From Sphaeroforma sirkka (Eukaryota > Opisthokonta > Ichthyosporea > Ichthyophonida): 21,098 nt of DNA. The stretch lies in NCBI GenBank assembly GCA_001586965.3, contig LUCW03002146.1, positions 1 to 21,098 on the forward strand, read 5' to 3'. Both the position numbers and the translations under genes were made by a program. The number at the start of each line of letters is the position of its first letter. Positions within the stretch are counted from its first letter, which is position 1. Below, piece by piece: positions 1 through 8,954 of the stretch. The notes beneath the pieces are model-generated. The model was not told the origin of the DNA. It did no database searches and worked only from the letters and a program-made list of their open reading frames with translations.

Positions 1-253
1 ATTCTCTACTTTGAGTTGATTGTTTCTGTTCTTGTAAGAGACTATAAGCAGACTCAAGTCTATTCATTCAGGCGCTCTTCAACACTTTTTTCTCACCACT
101 TACCTTGGTGTTGCCTTTCTCAGATGTACGTACCTTATTGACATTTTCCTCTAGTTGAGATATCTTCACGTTGATCGGCTTGAGTGCTGTTTCCATTGTC
201 GCTCGGATCAGGCTTGCTGATCGTCCCCTGTAAGAGGTATGGCCCCCGGCCAT
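1..253 (-). pseudogene. ORF1 N-terminal fragment of copy 0
   Basis: The reading frame starts at ATG (253-251) and gives MAGGHTSYRG, then SLIRATMETALKPINVK, which matches the ORF1 N-terminus of copy C. A length change in the T run near 87-93 shifts the frame after GNTKVSGEK, just before the leucine-zipper segment. The remainder of ORF1 is outside the window. This copy shows an in-frame ATG about ten codons upstream of SLIRATMETAL, whereas copy C reaches the same region only from a TTG. It therefore suggests where the real ORF1 start lies. Confidence 0.6.
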
Positions 254-299
254 GCATGTCGTCCAACTTATGACTAGCCCTTTTGCCGGCCAAAATCAA

Positions 300-376
300 C
301 CGGCTGTGGTCTAGTGGTATTTCGGTATTTTGTTGATGTGGTGGTCACGTGTTCAATTCTTGGTGTGGGAAATTTT
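300..376 (+). promoter_or_regulatory. tRNA-like RNA polymerase III A and B boxes (antisense to element)
   Basis: On the plus strand, TGGTCTAGTGG (307-317) fits the tRNA A-box consensus TRGYNNARNNGG at every position. GTTCAATTC (351-359) fits the core B box GWTCRANNC. The spacing equals that of a type-2 pol III promoter as found in tRNA-Glu-like genes. GGTGTGGGAA and a TTTT run (373-376) follow, resembling a tRNA 3' end with a pol III terminator. The acceptor, anticodon and T stems do not pair well, so this is not a working tRNA. It lies in the 5' UTR, on the strand opposite to ORF1 and ORF2. Function is inferred only. Confidence 0.42.
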
Positions 377-490
377 CTTGGCGATTTTGGGGGTTTGGGT
401 GTTTCTATTGTTTGGCGTTCACTTCTCACACTGTTGATGTTGTGTTCACGTCTAAAGTGAGATTCGAGTGTCAGCGGTTTTGAGATGTGC

Positions 491-1082
491 TTCAAAAAAT
501 ATAACTCAAAAGTGAAATATATAAATTTCAAAAGTGAAATATATAAATTCTCAAAAAGTGAAATATATAACTCAAAAGTGAAAATATATAAATTTCAAAA
601 GTGAAATATATAAAATTTCAAAAAGTGAAATATATAAAATTCAAAAAGTGAAATATATAATTTTCAAAAGTGAAATATATAACTCAAAAGTGAAATATAA
701 ATTTCAAAAGTGAAAATATATAACCTCAAAAGTGAAACATATAAATTTCAAAAGTGAAATATATAAACTCAAAAGTGAAATATATATAACTCAAAAAGAA
801 ATATATAAATTTCAAATGAAACATATAATTTCAAAAGTGAAATATATAAACTCAAAAGTGAAATATATATAACTCAAAAAAGTGAAATATATAAATTTCA
901 AAAAAAAAGTGAAATATATAAATTTCAAAAGTGAAACATATAACTCTCAAAAAAAGAAAATATATAAATTTCAAAAAGTGAAATATATAAATTTTATAAA
1001 AAAGTGAAATATATAAATTTCAAAAGTGAAAATATAAAGGTGAAAAAAGTGAAATATATAAATTTCAAAAGGTGAAAACATA
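491..1082. repeat. AT-rich minisatellite, units about 20-22 bp
   Basis: About 27 imperfect head-to-tail units share AAAAGTGAAATATATAAA with a short TTTC or CTC linker. Units vary in length and in A-run size. The array lies between the 5' end of copy 0 and the telomere tract that precedes copy A. Read in the element's sense direction, every unit contains TATATATTTCAC, a TATA-like core. Fragments of the same motif occur beyond the 5' end of copy C (14515-14575), but not at the 5'-truncated ends of copies A and B. It may be a 5' monomer array of the element or a subtelomeric satellite. No gene is seen here. Confidence 0.85.
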
Positions 1083-1083
1083 T

Positions 1084-1106
1084 GGGTTTAGGGTTTAGGG
1101 TTTAGG
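1084..1106 (+). repeat. Interstitial telomere tract (TTTAGGG)3 ending TTTAGG
   Basis: This is GGG followed by two perfect TTTAGGG units and a final TTTAGG, which joins directly to TACC at the 3' end of copy A. The G-rich strand reads left to right, so the chromosome terminus lay to the right when this tract formed. Confidence 0.95.
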
Positions 1107-4100
1107 TACCTTTATTTGTTTACACGCCATTGCTATATACAATGGCTTGTGTCCGAAGACCTGTGGCGGCCGGCAGGTGTCGCAGTTTGTGCCTTAATCC
1201 CTGTTTTCTCAGGTAGAGGCTAACTGAACTGTCTAATGGCTGGGTTGTTGCGCTGCGTTTAGTTTGCTATGCGGCTTGGTTTCTTTGGGTATGTAGTTCT
1301 ATGGGTTGTTTTAGTAGTAGTTTGTAAATCCTAACTGGTTGGAAACAAGTGCTGAGAATATACTATGACCGATTTGCATTTCGTATTACTGAATATGAGA
1401 GAGAGACCAGTAGCGGCACTACTGTCTCGGACTCACTACCGCATCACCGGGTTGCGATTTGCAGCTGTGTCTGCCGGTAGGCGCTTAAGGCGGATGTGTT
1501 CTAGGAGGTGGGCGTTTCATCGCAGGATGTTTGTTGATATAATTGCTATTCAGCTTCAAGTCAATGCAAATCTGTCGTAGGCATATTTGCCAACACTTGG
1601 TAAAATCAGGTGGATCTAGAGACTGCTAGTGATATAGGAGAGAGTGATATCTATTGGGATGTTGTTTTCTAAATCCTGATCTATATCGAACAGGGGGGTG
1701 AATGTGGTGGTTGGGTAGTGTGCGTTTCCAATACTGTGGTGTGATTATGTACGCTGCTGCCTCTGGGTGAAGCGTATTGAAATCTATTTGCGGATTATCA
1801 ATCCACAGTACTCTATTGGGTTGCTGGCCACGATCTATACAGCCAGCCAGTGATGGCCATATAAATTCATTGCCTGGGTGTGCACCATTTACACGTAACG
1901 TATGAACTACAGTAGTCATGAAACGCGGCACTGGAAACACTTTTTCTATGAGTGAGTATGTTTGGTTCTATCGGTCCCTTGTGTATATATACTAGTTGAT
2001 CGTGAATCGTTAGCATGTCTGTATAGCGCTTGCGACTACTAAGTGCATCTAGCAGTGTCTTATTAACTACTACGCCTTTCTGTGGTGCGATCAGTTTTGA
2101 CACAAACTCTAACACGAAGGGACATGTAAAGTGTGTGGGAGTGAACTTTCTAGCGCTACAGCCGATGCATGCGAGACCTGCCGGGGTCTTTTCTAGCGTG
2201 AAACAGAACCTGTGTAATATGTAGAACAGGAAGATCGTCGGAACTCGGAAGAGAAGACTGCTGAAGCTGTGATGTTCCAGCGGTGTGTCGAATCGGTAGC
2301 GTTCTTCTTCGCCGGGGTAGATGAGCCGAAATCTCAGCTCGCGTGCTGCCTCGCGGTGTAGCGCACCTTCTTCCTTGTTTGGGTTCTTTTGGTATAGAAA
2401 GTCTTCAATTGTCTGTATAGTTTATAATATGGATAAAAAATAGATGTTCTCGCGAGCGAGCATGGTGAGTCCCATCGGGGTGAAAACGGATTTGCGTTTG
2501 TTCATATAGTCTTGCAGTGGATTTCTGATTGACATTCTACTAATATGATTGATTAAACTTACACATTGCCACTCACACAGTGCCTGAGCATCAAGCAAGC
2601 CACAAAATTTGATCGAATTACGCATAGTAGGTGTGAAACTCTTAGGCGGGTCTTTCTGTGCCGCTGTGGATGTAATATATCCCTACAGCACGATGGAGCA
2701 CAAAGTTTAGTTGGAATAACTGTTTGTCTATCACTTCAGTGAGTGATTTATCGGCTAAAGGGATAAAACAGAGTCCATAAGTGATTTTGGAGAGTATAAA
2801 CACTCGAAAAAATCATCAGCTTGTTATGCGGGTGCAAGTGATCTTCCAGCTCGAAAGCCGAAAGGACCGCTATCGGTTATTGCATTATTGAGCGTGGTGG
2901 TTCTATTTGCAAGCATCTCTACTATATTGATTCCTTTTGGGCTCATTGGAAACCCAAGGTATCGCGCAGTCTTAGTGGATTGTATACTACATTGATCGAG
3001 CACAAATGTAAATCGGTCCTTTGGGTTTTCTGGTGCTATGTATAGTGACTTTAGTGGGTGGAACTCAACACCAGAACGTCTGCCCCACACGGCTGCGAGA
3101 TTAAGACACTGCTGTAGTTTCAGGGTGTTTCGATTGTATAGTGACATGTCATCTACCCAACCGAGAAACCCATTGGGGTCAACTTTCTCGAGACTGTCTA
3201 AAAGTGGGTCTATATATATATTAAATAATGTAGGGGCTATTGGGTCGCCCTGGGTCAATCCCATTCTTTCGAGCGAATTTTGGACCCAACACTTGCTGGT
3301 ACGTAACGCGCGAAGTCACATTGAGATACATATATTTTGAACAAACTGATGAGTTGTGTGGGTACATGTCTATTGTGTAGTAAACGCCACAACCTGTCCA
3401 ATCGCACAGAATCGTATGCTTTCTTAATGTCTAGGAATATCTGATGTGTAGGTGTGCATCTGTAGGATTGGCCTGGTTTATATATTCGTGTAATGTCAGT
3501 GCGTGTGTAAAGCAAGAATAGCCGGATTTGAATCCACCTTGTCTTTTGTGTGTTTTAAATGCATCTAATTTGTTAATATGACTGAGCAACACGATTTGGA
3601 AGATGCGTCTTAATATCTGGGTGAGCGTTATAGGTCGGAATTGCTCTGGACCTAACGGTATATCAATCTTAGGGATAGGTACTATAAGAGTGCATAGCCA
3701 TGCATCAGGTATCTCTCCCGTGTGAAGTATCTTAGTGAATAACAGGTGCAACACCTTGAGAATTGGCGATTTGGGATTGGGTTTCCCCTGGTCTTTGTGG
3801 CCTCTAGGGTACGGTTCTATTGCAGCTTTTAAGAGATCGATATGTATGCCATCCGGGCCTGAGCCTTTTCGACTATCGTATCTCAAAATTGCATCCATAA
3901 TATTTCCTGTAGTGAAAACATCATGGTCTATCGGGATAAATTCTGAGTGTGTTTTCTCTGGTATCTTGTAGAAGGCATCTCTGTTGAATAACTTTTCTAA
4001 AAACGAACTAATAATATGTGCAGTTGGTTCTGTGGTATTTGGTATAGTGGGTTGTCTTGTTCTAGATTTTCGCTGTTTAGAGAACAACCTGACTATAGCA

Positions 4101-4723
4101 TCATTGGGTACTCGTTCTGTGGAGCGGAGGGGTGTGCATGATCTATGAGGATTACTTTCTAAGAAGTAACCGTAGAAACAGCCTTGTGCTCGTTTCCAAA
4201 ACTGATTGATTATAGAGTCGTATATGATTTTGATATCATTCTGATCTGAGTTCTGAACTCGTTTGATCCATGTCTTAGCAAAACACCTGAATTCTGGCGC
4301 AAAATGTACGTGTATAGCGCACATTTTTTTTGCAGTTATAGGTTCGAATGCGATATCTGTTGTAGCCCTGAGATGGCATACATTCTATGTCTGCAGGTTT
4401 AGTGTGTACTGTCTGAGTATCTGGTGATTCAATTTGTATTGCAAATACCCACTCGTGGTCTGTCCTGAGCCCGATATCTTTACAACGTATAAGAGATAGT
4501 GATGTCTTTGTGCGTGCTTGTGCATATACGTGATCGACCCGTATATTCCCAGATTGCGATGGGAGTACATGATCTAGCCTATGTAGTCGTGTGTAGAATT
4601 CGATCGATTCTCTGCGCGCAGGAGAAATGATTTTATCGTCGCCATATTCGATATCACGAAAATTATGTCACACACACGTGTGGTTTGATTCAGAGATAAT
4701 AGCACATTATATACATCATCCCC
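1107..4723 (-). mobile_element. Copy A: 5'-truncated telomeric LINE
   Basis: About 3.6 kb of element with its 3' end at TACC next to the telomere tract. It is collinear with copies B and C through the 3' UTR, the ORF2 C-terminus, the RT and part of the endonuclease. Homology stops at about 4723, inside the endonuclease coding region. A 6-bp snap-back repeat and new telomere repeats follow. From about 3455 to 4130 it is identical to copy B (7180-7850), so the copies separated recently or were homogenised. The last 70 bp before the break differ more from B and C than the rest does. Confidence 0.92.
1485..4723 (-). pseudogene. ORF2 fragment of copy A (partial endonuclease, RT, C-terminus)
   Basis: The N-terminal part of ORF2 is missing. 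What remains reads through the RT motifs KGSGPDGI, RPITLT, QGGFKSG, FLDIKKAYDSV, GLTQGDPIAPTLFNIYID and WVDD, then YLGFPMSPKG and the C-terminal segment, ending at TAA (1487-1485). The frame is broken at several points, for example CCCATT for CCATT near 3263, an extra TG near 3450, ATCCCTAC for ATCCTAC near 2680, and an extra A in the run near 2440. Each break is a 1-2 nt indel relative to copy B. Without its 5' end and promoter this copy cannot make a complete protein, whether or not the indels are sequencing errors. Confidence 0.8.
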
Positions 4724-4729
4724 ATGATG
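4714..4729. repeat. Snap-back inverted repeat at the 5' break of copy A
   Basis: CATCAT, CCCC, ATGATG forms a perfect 6-bp inverted repeat with a 4-nt loop. The left arm and loop are element sequence shared with copies B and C. The right arm is not in the element and lies between the last element base and the telomere repeats. This is what a cDNA 3' end would leave if it folded back and copied itself. Confidence 0.6.
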
Positions 4730-4737
4730 GGTTTTAA

Positions 4738-4838
4738 AAGGGTTTAGGGTTTTTTTAGGGTTTAGGGTTTAGGGTTTTAGGGTTTAGGGTTTTAGGGGTT
4801 TAGGCTACATTTTAGGGTTTAGGGTTTAGGGGTTTAGG
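4738..4838 (+). repeat. Interstitial telomere tract between copies A and B
   Basis: About 100 bp of TTTAGGG units with irregular spacing: TTTTTTTAGGG, TTTTAGGG and TTTAGGGG variants, plus an insertion CTACAT at 4805-4810. It ends TTTAGG, joined to TACC of copy B. Variation in T and G run length may be telomerase slippage or basecalling error. Confidence 0.95.
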
Positions 4839-5221
4839 TACCTTTATTTGTTTACACGCTATTGCTATATACAATGGCTTGTGTCCGAAGACCTGTGGCG
4901 GCCGGCAGGCCGGTGTCGCAGTTTGTGCCTTAATCCCTGTTTTCTCAGGTAGAGGCTAACTGAACTGTCTAATGGCTGAGTTGTTGCGCTGCGTTTAGTT
5001 TGCTATGTGGCTTGGTTTCTTTGGGTATGTAGTTCTATGGGTTGTTTTAGTAGTAGTTTGTAAATCCTAACTGGTTTGGAAACAAGTGCTGAGAATATAC
5101 TATGACCGATTTGCATTTCGTATTACTGAATATGAGAGAGAGACCAGTAGCGGCACTACTGTCTCGGACTCACTACCGCATCACCGGGTTGCGATTTGCA
5201 GCTGTGTCTGCCGGTAGGCGC

Positions 5222-8200
5222 TTAGGGCGGATGTGTTCTAGGAGGTGGGCGTTTCATCGCAGGATGTTTGTTGATATAATTGCTATTCAGCTTCAAGTCA
5301 ATGCAAATCTGTCGTAGGCATATTTGCCAACACTTGGTAAAATCAGGTGGATCTAGACTGCTAGTGATATAGGAGAGAGTGATATCTATTGGGATGTTGT
5401 TTTCTAAATCCTGATCTATATCGAACAGGGGGTGAATGTGGTGGTTGGGTAGTGTGCGTTTCCAATACTGTGGTGTGATTATGTACGCTGCTGCCTCTGG
5501 GTGAAGCGTATTGAAATCTATTTGCGGATTATCAATCCACAGTACTCTATTGGGTTGCTGGCCACGATCTATACTAGCCAGTGATGGCCATATAAATTCA
5601 TTGCCTGGGTGTGCACCATTTACACGTAACGTATGAACTACAGTAGTCATGAAACGCGGCACTGGAAACACTTTTCTATGAGTATGTTTGGTTCTATCGG
5701 TCCCTTGTGTATATATACTAGTTGATCGTGAATCGTTAGCATGTCTGTATAGCGCTTGCGACTACTAAGTGCATCTAGCAGTGTCTTATTAACTACTACG
5801 CCTTTCTGTGGTGCGATCAGTTTTGACACAAACTCTAACACGAAGGGACATGTAAAGTGTGTGGGAGTGAACTTTCTAGCGCTACAGCCGATGCATGCGA
5901 GACCTGCCGGGGTCTTTTCTGCGTGAAACAGAACCTGTGTAATATGTAGAACAGGAAGATCGTCGGAACTCGGAAGAGAAGACTGCTGAAGCTGTGATGT
6001 TCCAGCGGTGTGTCGAATCGGTAGCGTTCTTCTTCGCCGGGGTAGATGAGCCGAAATCTCAGCTCGCGTGCTGCCTCGCGGTGTAGCGCACCTTCTTCCT
6101 TGTTTGGGTTTCTTTTTGGTATAGAAAATCTTCAATTGTCTGTATAGTTTATAATATGGATAAAAATAGATGTTCTCGCGAGCGAGCATGGTGAGTCCCA
6201 TCGGGGTGAAAACGGATTTGCGTTTGTTCATATAGTCTTGCAGTGGATTTCTGATTGACATTCTACTAATATGATTGATTAAACTTACACATTGCCACTC
6301 ACACAGTGCCTGAGCATCAAGCAAGCCACAAAATTTGATCGAATTACGCATAGTAGGTGTGAAACTCTTAGGCGGGTCTTTCTGTGCCGCTGTGGATGTA
6401 ATATATCCTACAGCACGATGGAGCACAAAAGTTTAGTTGGAATAACTGTTTGTCTATCACTTCAGTGAGTGATTTATCGGCTAAAGGGATAAAACAGAGT
6501 CCATAAGTGATTTTGGAGAGTATAAACACTCGAAAAATCATCAGCTTGTTATGCGGGTGCAAGTGATCCCCAGCTCGAAAGCCGAAAGGACCGCTATCGG
6601 TTATTGCATTACTGAGCGTGGTGGTTCTATTTGCAAGCATCTCTACTATATTGATTCCTTTTGGGCTCATTGGAAACCCAAGGTATCGTGCAGTCTTAGT
6701 GGATTGTATACTACATTGATCGAGCACAAATGTAAATCGGTCCTTTGGGTTTTCTGGTGCTATGTATAGTGACTTTAGTGGGTGGAACTCAACACCAGAA
6801 CGTCTGCCCCACACGGCTGCGAGATTAAGACACTGCTGTAGTTTCAGGGTGTTTCGATTGTATAGTGACATGTCATCTACCCAACCGAGAAACCCATTGG
6901 GGTCAACTTTCTCGAGACTGTCTAAAAGTGGGTCTATATATATATTAAATAATGTAGGGGCTATTGGGTCGCCCTGGGTCAATCCATTCTTTCGAGCGAA
7001 TTTTGGACCCAACACTTGCTGGTACGTAACGCGCGAAGTCACATTGAGATACATATTTTTGAACAAACTGATGAGTTGTGTGGGTACATGTCTATTGTGT
7101 AGTAAACGCCACAACCTGTCCAATCGCACAGAATCGTATGCTTTCTTAATGTCTAGGAATATCTGATGTGTAGGTGCATCTGTAGGATTGGCCTGGTTTA
7201 TATATTCGTGTAATGTCAGTGCGTGTGTAAAGCAAGAATAGCCGGATTTGAATCCACCTTGTCTTTTGTGTGTTTTAAATGCATCTAATTTGTTAATATG
7301 ACTGAGCAACACGATTTGGAAGATGCGTCTTAATATCTGGGTGAGCGTTATAGGTCGGAATTGCTCTGGACCTAACGGTATATCAATCTTAGGGATAGGT
7401 ACTATAAGAGTGCATAGCCATGCATCAGGTATCTCTCCCGTGTGAAGTATCTTAGTGAATAACAGGTGCAACACCTTGAGAATTGGCGATTTGGGATTGG
7501 GTTTCCCCTGGTCTTTGTGGCCTCTAGGGTACGGTTCTATTGCAGCTTTTAAGAGATCGATATGTATGCCATCCGGGCCTGAGCCTTTTCGACTATCGTA
7601 TCTCAAAATTGCATCCATAATATTTCCTGTAGTGAAAACATCATGGTCTATCGGGATAAATTCTGAGTGTGTTTTCTCTGGTATCTTGTAGAAGGCATCT
7701 CTGTTGAATAACTTTTCTAAAAACGAACTAATAATATGTGCAGTTGGTTCTGTGGTATTTGGTATAGTGGGTTGTCTTGTTCTAGATTTTCGCTGTTTAG
7801 AGAACAACCTGACTATAGCATCATTGGGTACTCGTTCTGTGGAGCGGAGGGTGTGCATGATCTATGAGGATTACTTTCTAAGAAGTAACCGTAGAAACAG
7901 CCTTGTGCTCGTTTCCAAAACTGATTGATTATAGAGTCGTATATGATTTTGATATCATTCTGATCTGAGTTCTGAACTCGTTTGATCCATGTCTTAGCAA
8001 ACACCCGAATTCTGGCGCAAAATGTACGTGTATAGCGCACATTTTTTTGCAGTTATAGGTTCGAATGCGATATCTGTTGTAGCCCTGAGATGGCATACAT
8101 TCTATGTCTGCAGGTTTAGTGTGTACTGTCTGAGTATCTGGTGATTCAATTTGTATTGCAAATACCCACTCGTGGTCTGTCCTGAGCCCGATATCTTTAC

Positions 8201-8793
8201 AACGTATAAGAGATAGTGATGTCTTTGTGCGTGCTTGTGCATATACGTGATCGACCCGTATATTCCCAGATTGCGATGGGAGTACATGATCTAGCCTATG
8301 TAGTCGTGTGTAGAATTCGATCGATTCTCTGCGCGCAGGAGAAATGATTTTATCGTCGCCATATTCGATATCACGAAAATTCATGTCGCCACACAACACG
8401 TGTGGTTTGCAATTCAGAGATAATAGCACATTATATACATCATCCCCTAGGGATGGCGCCAAATATACACAAGCAACAGTCACTGCGCGAAACGTGAAAG
8501 CCACGAAATATTGACTAAAAAGCGTGGAATCTAAATTGATATGCATTGTGTCTACTAATCACGGCAACACCGTTATTTCTGCCCCCGCGATGAGCACTGG
8601 CCGAAGGCGGTGAGGCGTAGATCAGATTTGTATTAGTATTATTACACACAGCATTCAAACGATCGGTATAACCCCAGGTCTCTACTAAACACAGGGCATC
8701 GCATTGACTGCAAAGTGAGCGTATTATTTCGTATTGTTTAGCTACATTCATTAGAGAATTTAGATTGACATAATACACGAGAATGTCACTCAT
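5222..8793 (-). CDS. ORF2 of copy B: endonuclease-reverse transcriptase (apparent frameshifts)
   Basis: About 1190 codons from ATG (8793) to TAA (5224-5222). The endonuclease shows N (VNLNS), ETW, GGRNNG, YLAPS, GDMN, RVDH and TDH, matching the APE-type catalytic set; the protein would nick target DNA. The RT core follows (6368-7858), then a C-terminal region with CIGC, H, C (5895-5848), a CX2CX8HX2C zinc knuckle. The C-terminal end reads ICLRQICIDLKLNSNYINK. The frame changes near 8520 (A5 versus A4 in copy C), 7860-7930 (GGG versus GGGG), 6426 (AAAAG versus AAAA) and 5660 (T4 versus T5). All lie at short runs, so they may be sequencing errors rather than decay. ORF2 probably acts in cis on its own RNA at chromosome ends. 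Confidence 0.85.
6368..7858 (-). CDS. Uninterrupted reverse transcriptase core of copy B ORF2
   Basis: This 496-codon open stretch is the longest reading frame in the window and carries the whole RT fingers, palm and early thumb. Visible motifs by residue are GSGPDGI (92-98), PIPK (154-157), RPITLT (168-173), QGGFKSG (200-206), FLDIKKAYDSV with catalytic D236 (234-244), GLTQGDPIAPTLFNIYID (292-309), WVDD with D328 and D329 (326-329), and YLGFPMSPKG (392-401). Motif order and spacing are those of LINE RTs. The catalytic box is WVDD instead of the usual FADD or YADD. It is a part of ORF2, not a separate gene, and its first Met is only the first one after a frameshift. Confidence 0.93.
   Translation of the reverse strand: MHTLRSTERVPNDAIVRLFSKQRKSRTRQPTIPNTTEPTAHIISSFLEKLFNRDAFYKIPEKTHSEFIPIDHDVFTTGNIMDAILRYDSRKGSGPDGIHIDLLKAAIEPYPRGHKDQGKPNPKSPILKVLHLLFTKILHTGEIPDAWLCTLIVPIPKIDIPLGPEQFRPITLTQILRRIFQIVLLSHINKLDAFKTHKRQGGFKSGYSCFTHALTLHEYINQANPTDAPTHQIFLDIKKAYDSVRLDRLWRLLHNRHVPTQLISLFKNMYLNVTSRVTYQQVLGPKFARKNGLTQGDPIAPTLFNIYIDPLLDSLEKVDPNGFLGWVDDMSLYNRNTLKLQQCLNLAAVWGRRSGVEFHPLKSLYIAPENPKDRFTFVLDQCSIQSTKTARYLGFPMSPKGINIVEMLANRTTTLSNAITDSGPFGFRAGDHLHPHNKLMIFRVFILSKITYGLCFIPLADKSLTEVIDKQLFQLNFCAPSCCRIYYIHSGTERPA
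7929..8793 (-). CDS. APE-type endonuclease domain of copy B ORF2 (one frameshift)
   Basis: Two overlapping frames (8793-8515 and 8546-7929) together cover the exonuclease-endonuclease-phosphatase fold. The first has LNS near residue 12, ETW at 38-40 and GGRNNG at 70-75. The second has VYLAPS, GDMN, RVDHVYA and RTDHEW. These are the Asn, Glu, Asp-Asn, Asp-His and Asp-His residues that build the active site in L1- and R1-type endonucleases. Copy C carries one A fewer at the frame change and reads from LNS to GDMN in one frame, so the break in B is probably a run-length error or a copy-specific change. The substrate is presumed to be telomeric DNA, from the genomic location only. Confidence 0.82.
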
Positions 8794-8922
8794 TGCGATT
8801 TCATCTTACTATCAGTACGGGTTTGTATAAAGTCAGAGAGTTCCTTTCTCGTTTCTGGATCACTGATTGGTGGTGAGTTAAACCCATCTCCTAAGACTGC
8901 GACTAATTCATCTTCAGATAGA
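8790..8922 (-). pseudogene. ORF1 C-terminal remnant of copy B, overlapping the ORF2 start
   Basis: This is the last 44 codons of ORF1, cut at its 5' side by the telomere junction. In this copy the frame runs DFIQTRTDSKMKSQ and stops at TGA (8792-8790). That stop overlaps the ORF2 ATG (8793-8791) as ATGA. In copy C two extra T bases change the C-terminus to KPVLIVR with a stop 7 nt before the ORF2 ATG. Which form is native cannot be settled here. Confidence 0.6.
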
Positions 8923-8954
8923 TTTAGGGTTTTTTTAGGGTTTTAGGGTTTAGG
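8923..8954 (+). repeat. Interstitial telomere tract between copies B and C
   Basis: 32 bp: TTTAGGG, a long T run, AGGG, TTTTAGGG, then TTTAGG joined to TACC of copy C. It starts directly on the last element base of copy B. Confidence 0.95.

Larger units (their letters stand above)
1..480 (-). mobile_element. Copy 0: 5' terminal part of the telomeric LINE
   Basis: This stretch aligns almost base for base with 13946-14427 of copy C and holds the ORF1 start plus the 5' UTR. Small differences (a repeated ATTC near 64, longer T and C runs) look like short duplications or sequencing slips. The left part of the copy lies outside the window. Homology to copy C ends at GTCAGCGGTTT on the right, which probably marks the true 5' end of the element because two independent copies reach it. 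An AT-rich minisatellite follows directly. Confidence 0.85.
4839..8922 (-). mobile_element. Copy B: 5'-truncated telomeric LINE with complete ORF2
   Basis: About 4.1 kb. The 3' end joins TTTAGG at TACC, as in copies A and C. The copy holds the 3' UTR, all of ORF2 and the last roughly 130 nt of ORF1. Homology to copy C stops after CTTCAGATAGA (8922), where TTTAGGG begins without a filler. Compared with copy C it lacks about 1.4 kb of 5' sequence. Confidence 0.93.

Noticed and set aside
300..376. A functional tRNA gene
   Set aside because: A and B boxes fit, but the acceptor arm, anticodon stem and T stem do not form, and no CCA-ready acceptor is present. Kept only as a pol III-like promoter.
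274..531. Minus-strand 85-codon ORF across the 5' UTR and minisatellite start
   Set aside because: It crosses the element boundary, is not preserved in copy C, and has no recognisable domain.
491..1082. CRISPR array
   Set aside because: Units are contiguous, AT-rich and variable in length, with no unique spacers and no cas genes; the setting is eukaryotic.
1365..1580. Plus-strand 71-codon ORF (also at 5102-5317) conserved between copies, with a D version of 92 codons at 14881-15159 that faintly resembles an endonuclease start
   Set aside because: It is antisense to the ORF2 tail and 3' UTR. Copy C breaks it, and the substitutions between copies B and D in the overlapping part are silent in the minus-strand ORF2 frame, which explains the conservation.
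6762..7166. Plus-strand 134-codon ORF (also at 10881-11285)
   Set aside because: It lies exactly opposite the RT palm motifs, which are strongly conserved on the minus strand; it is a shadow frame.
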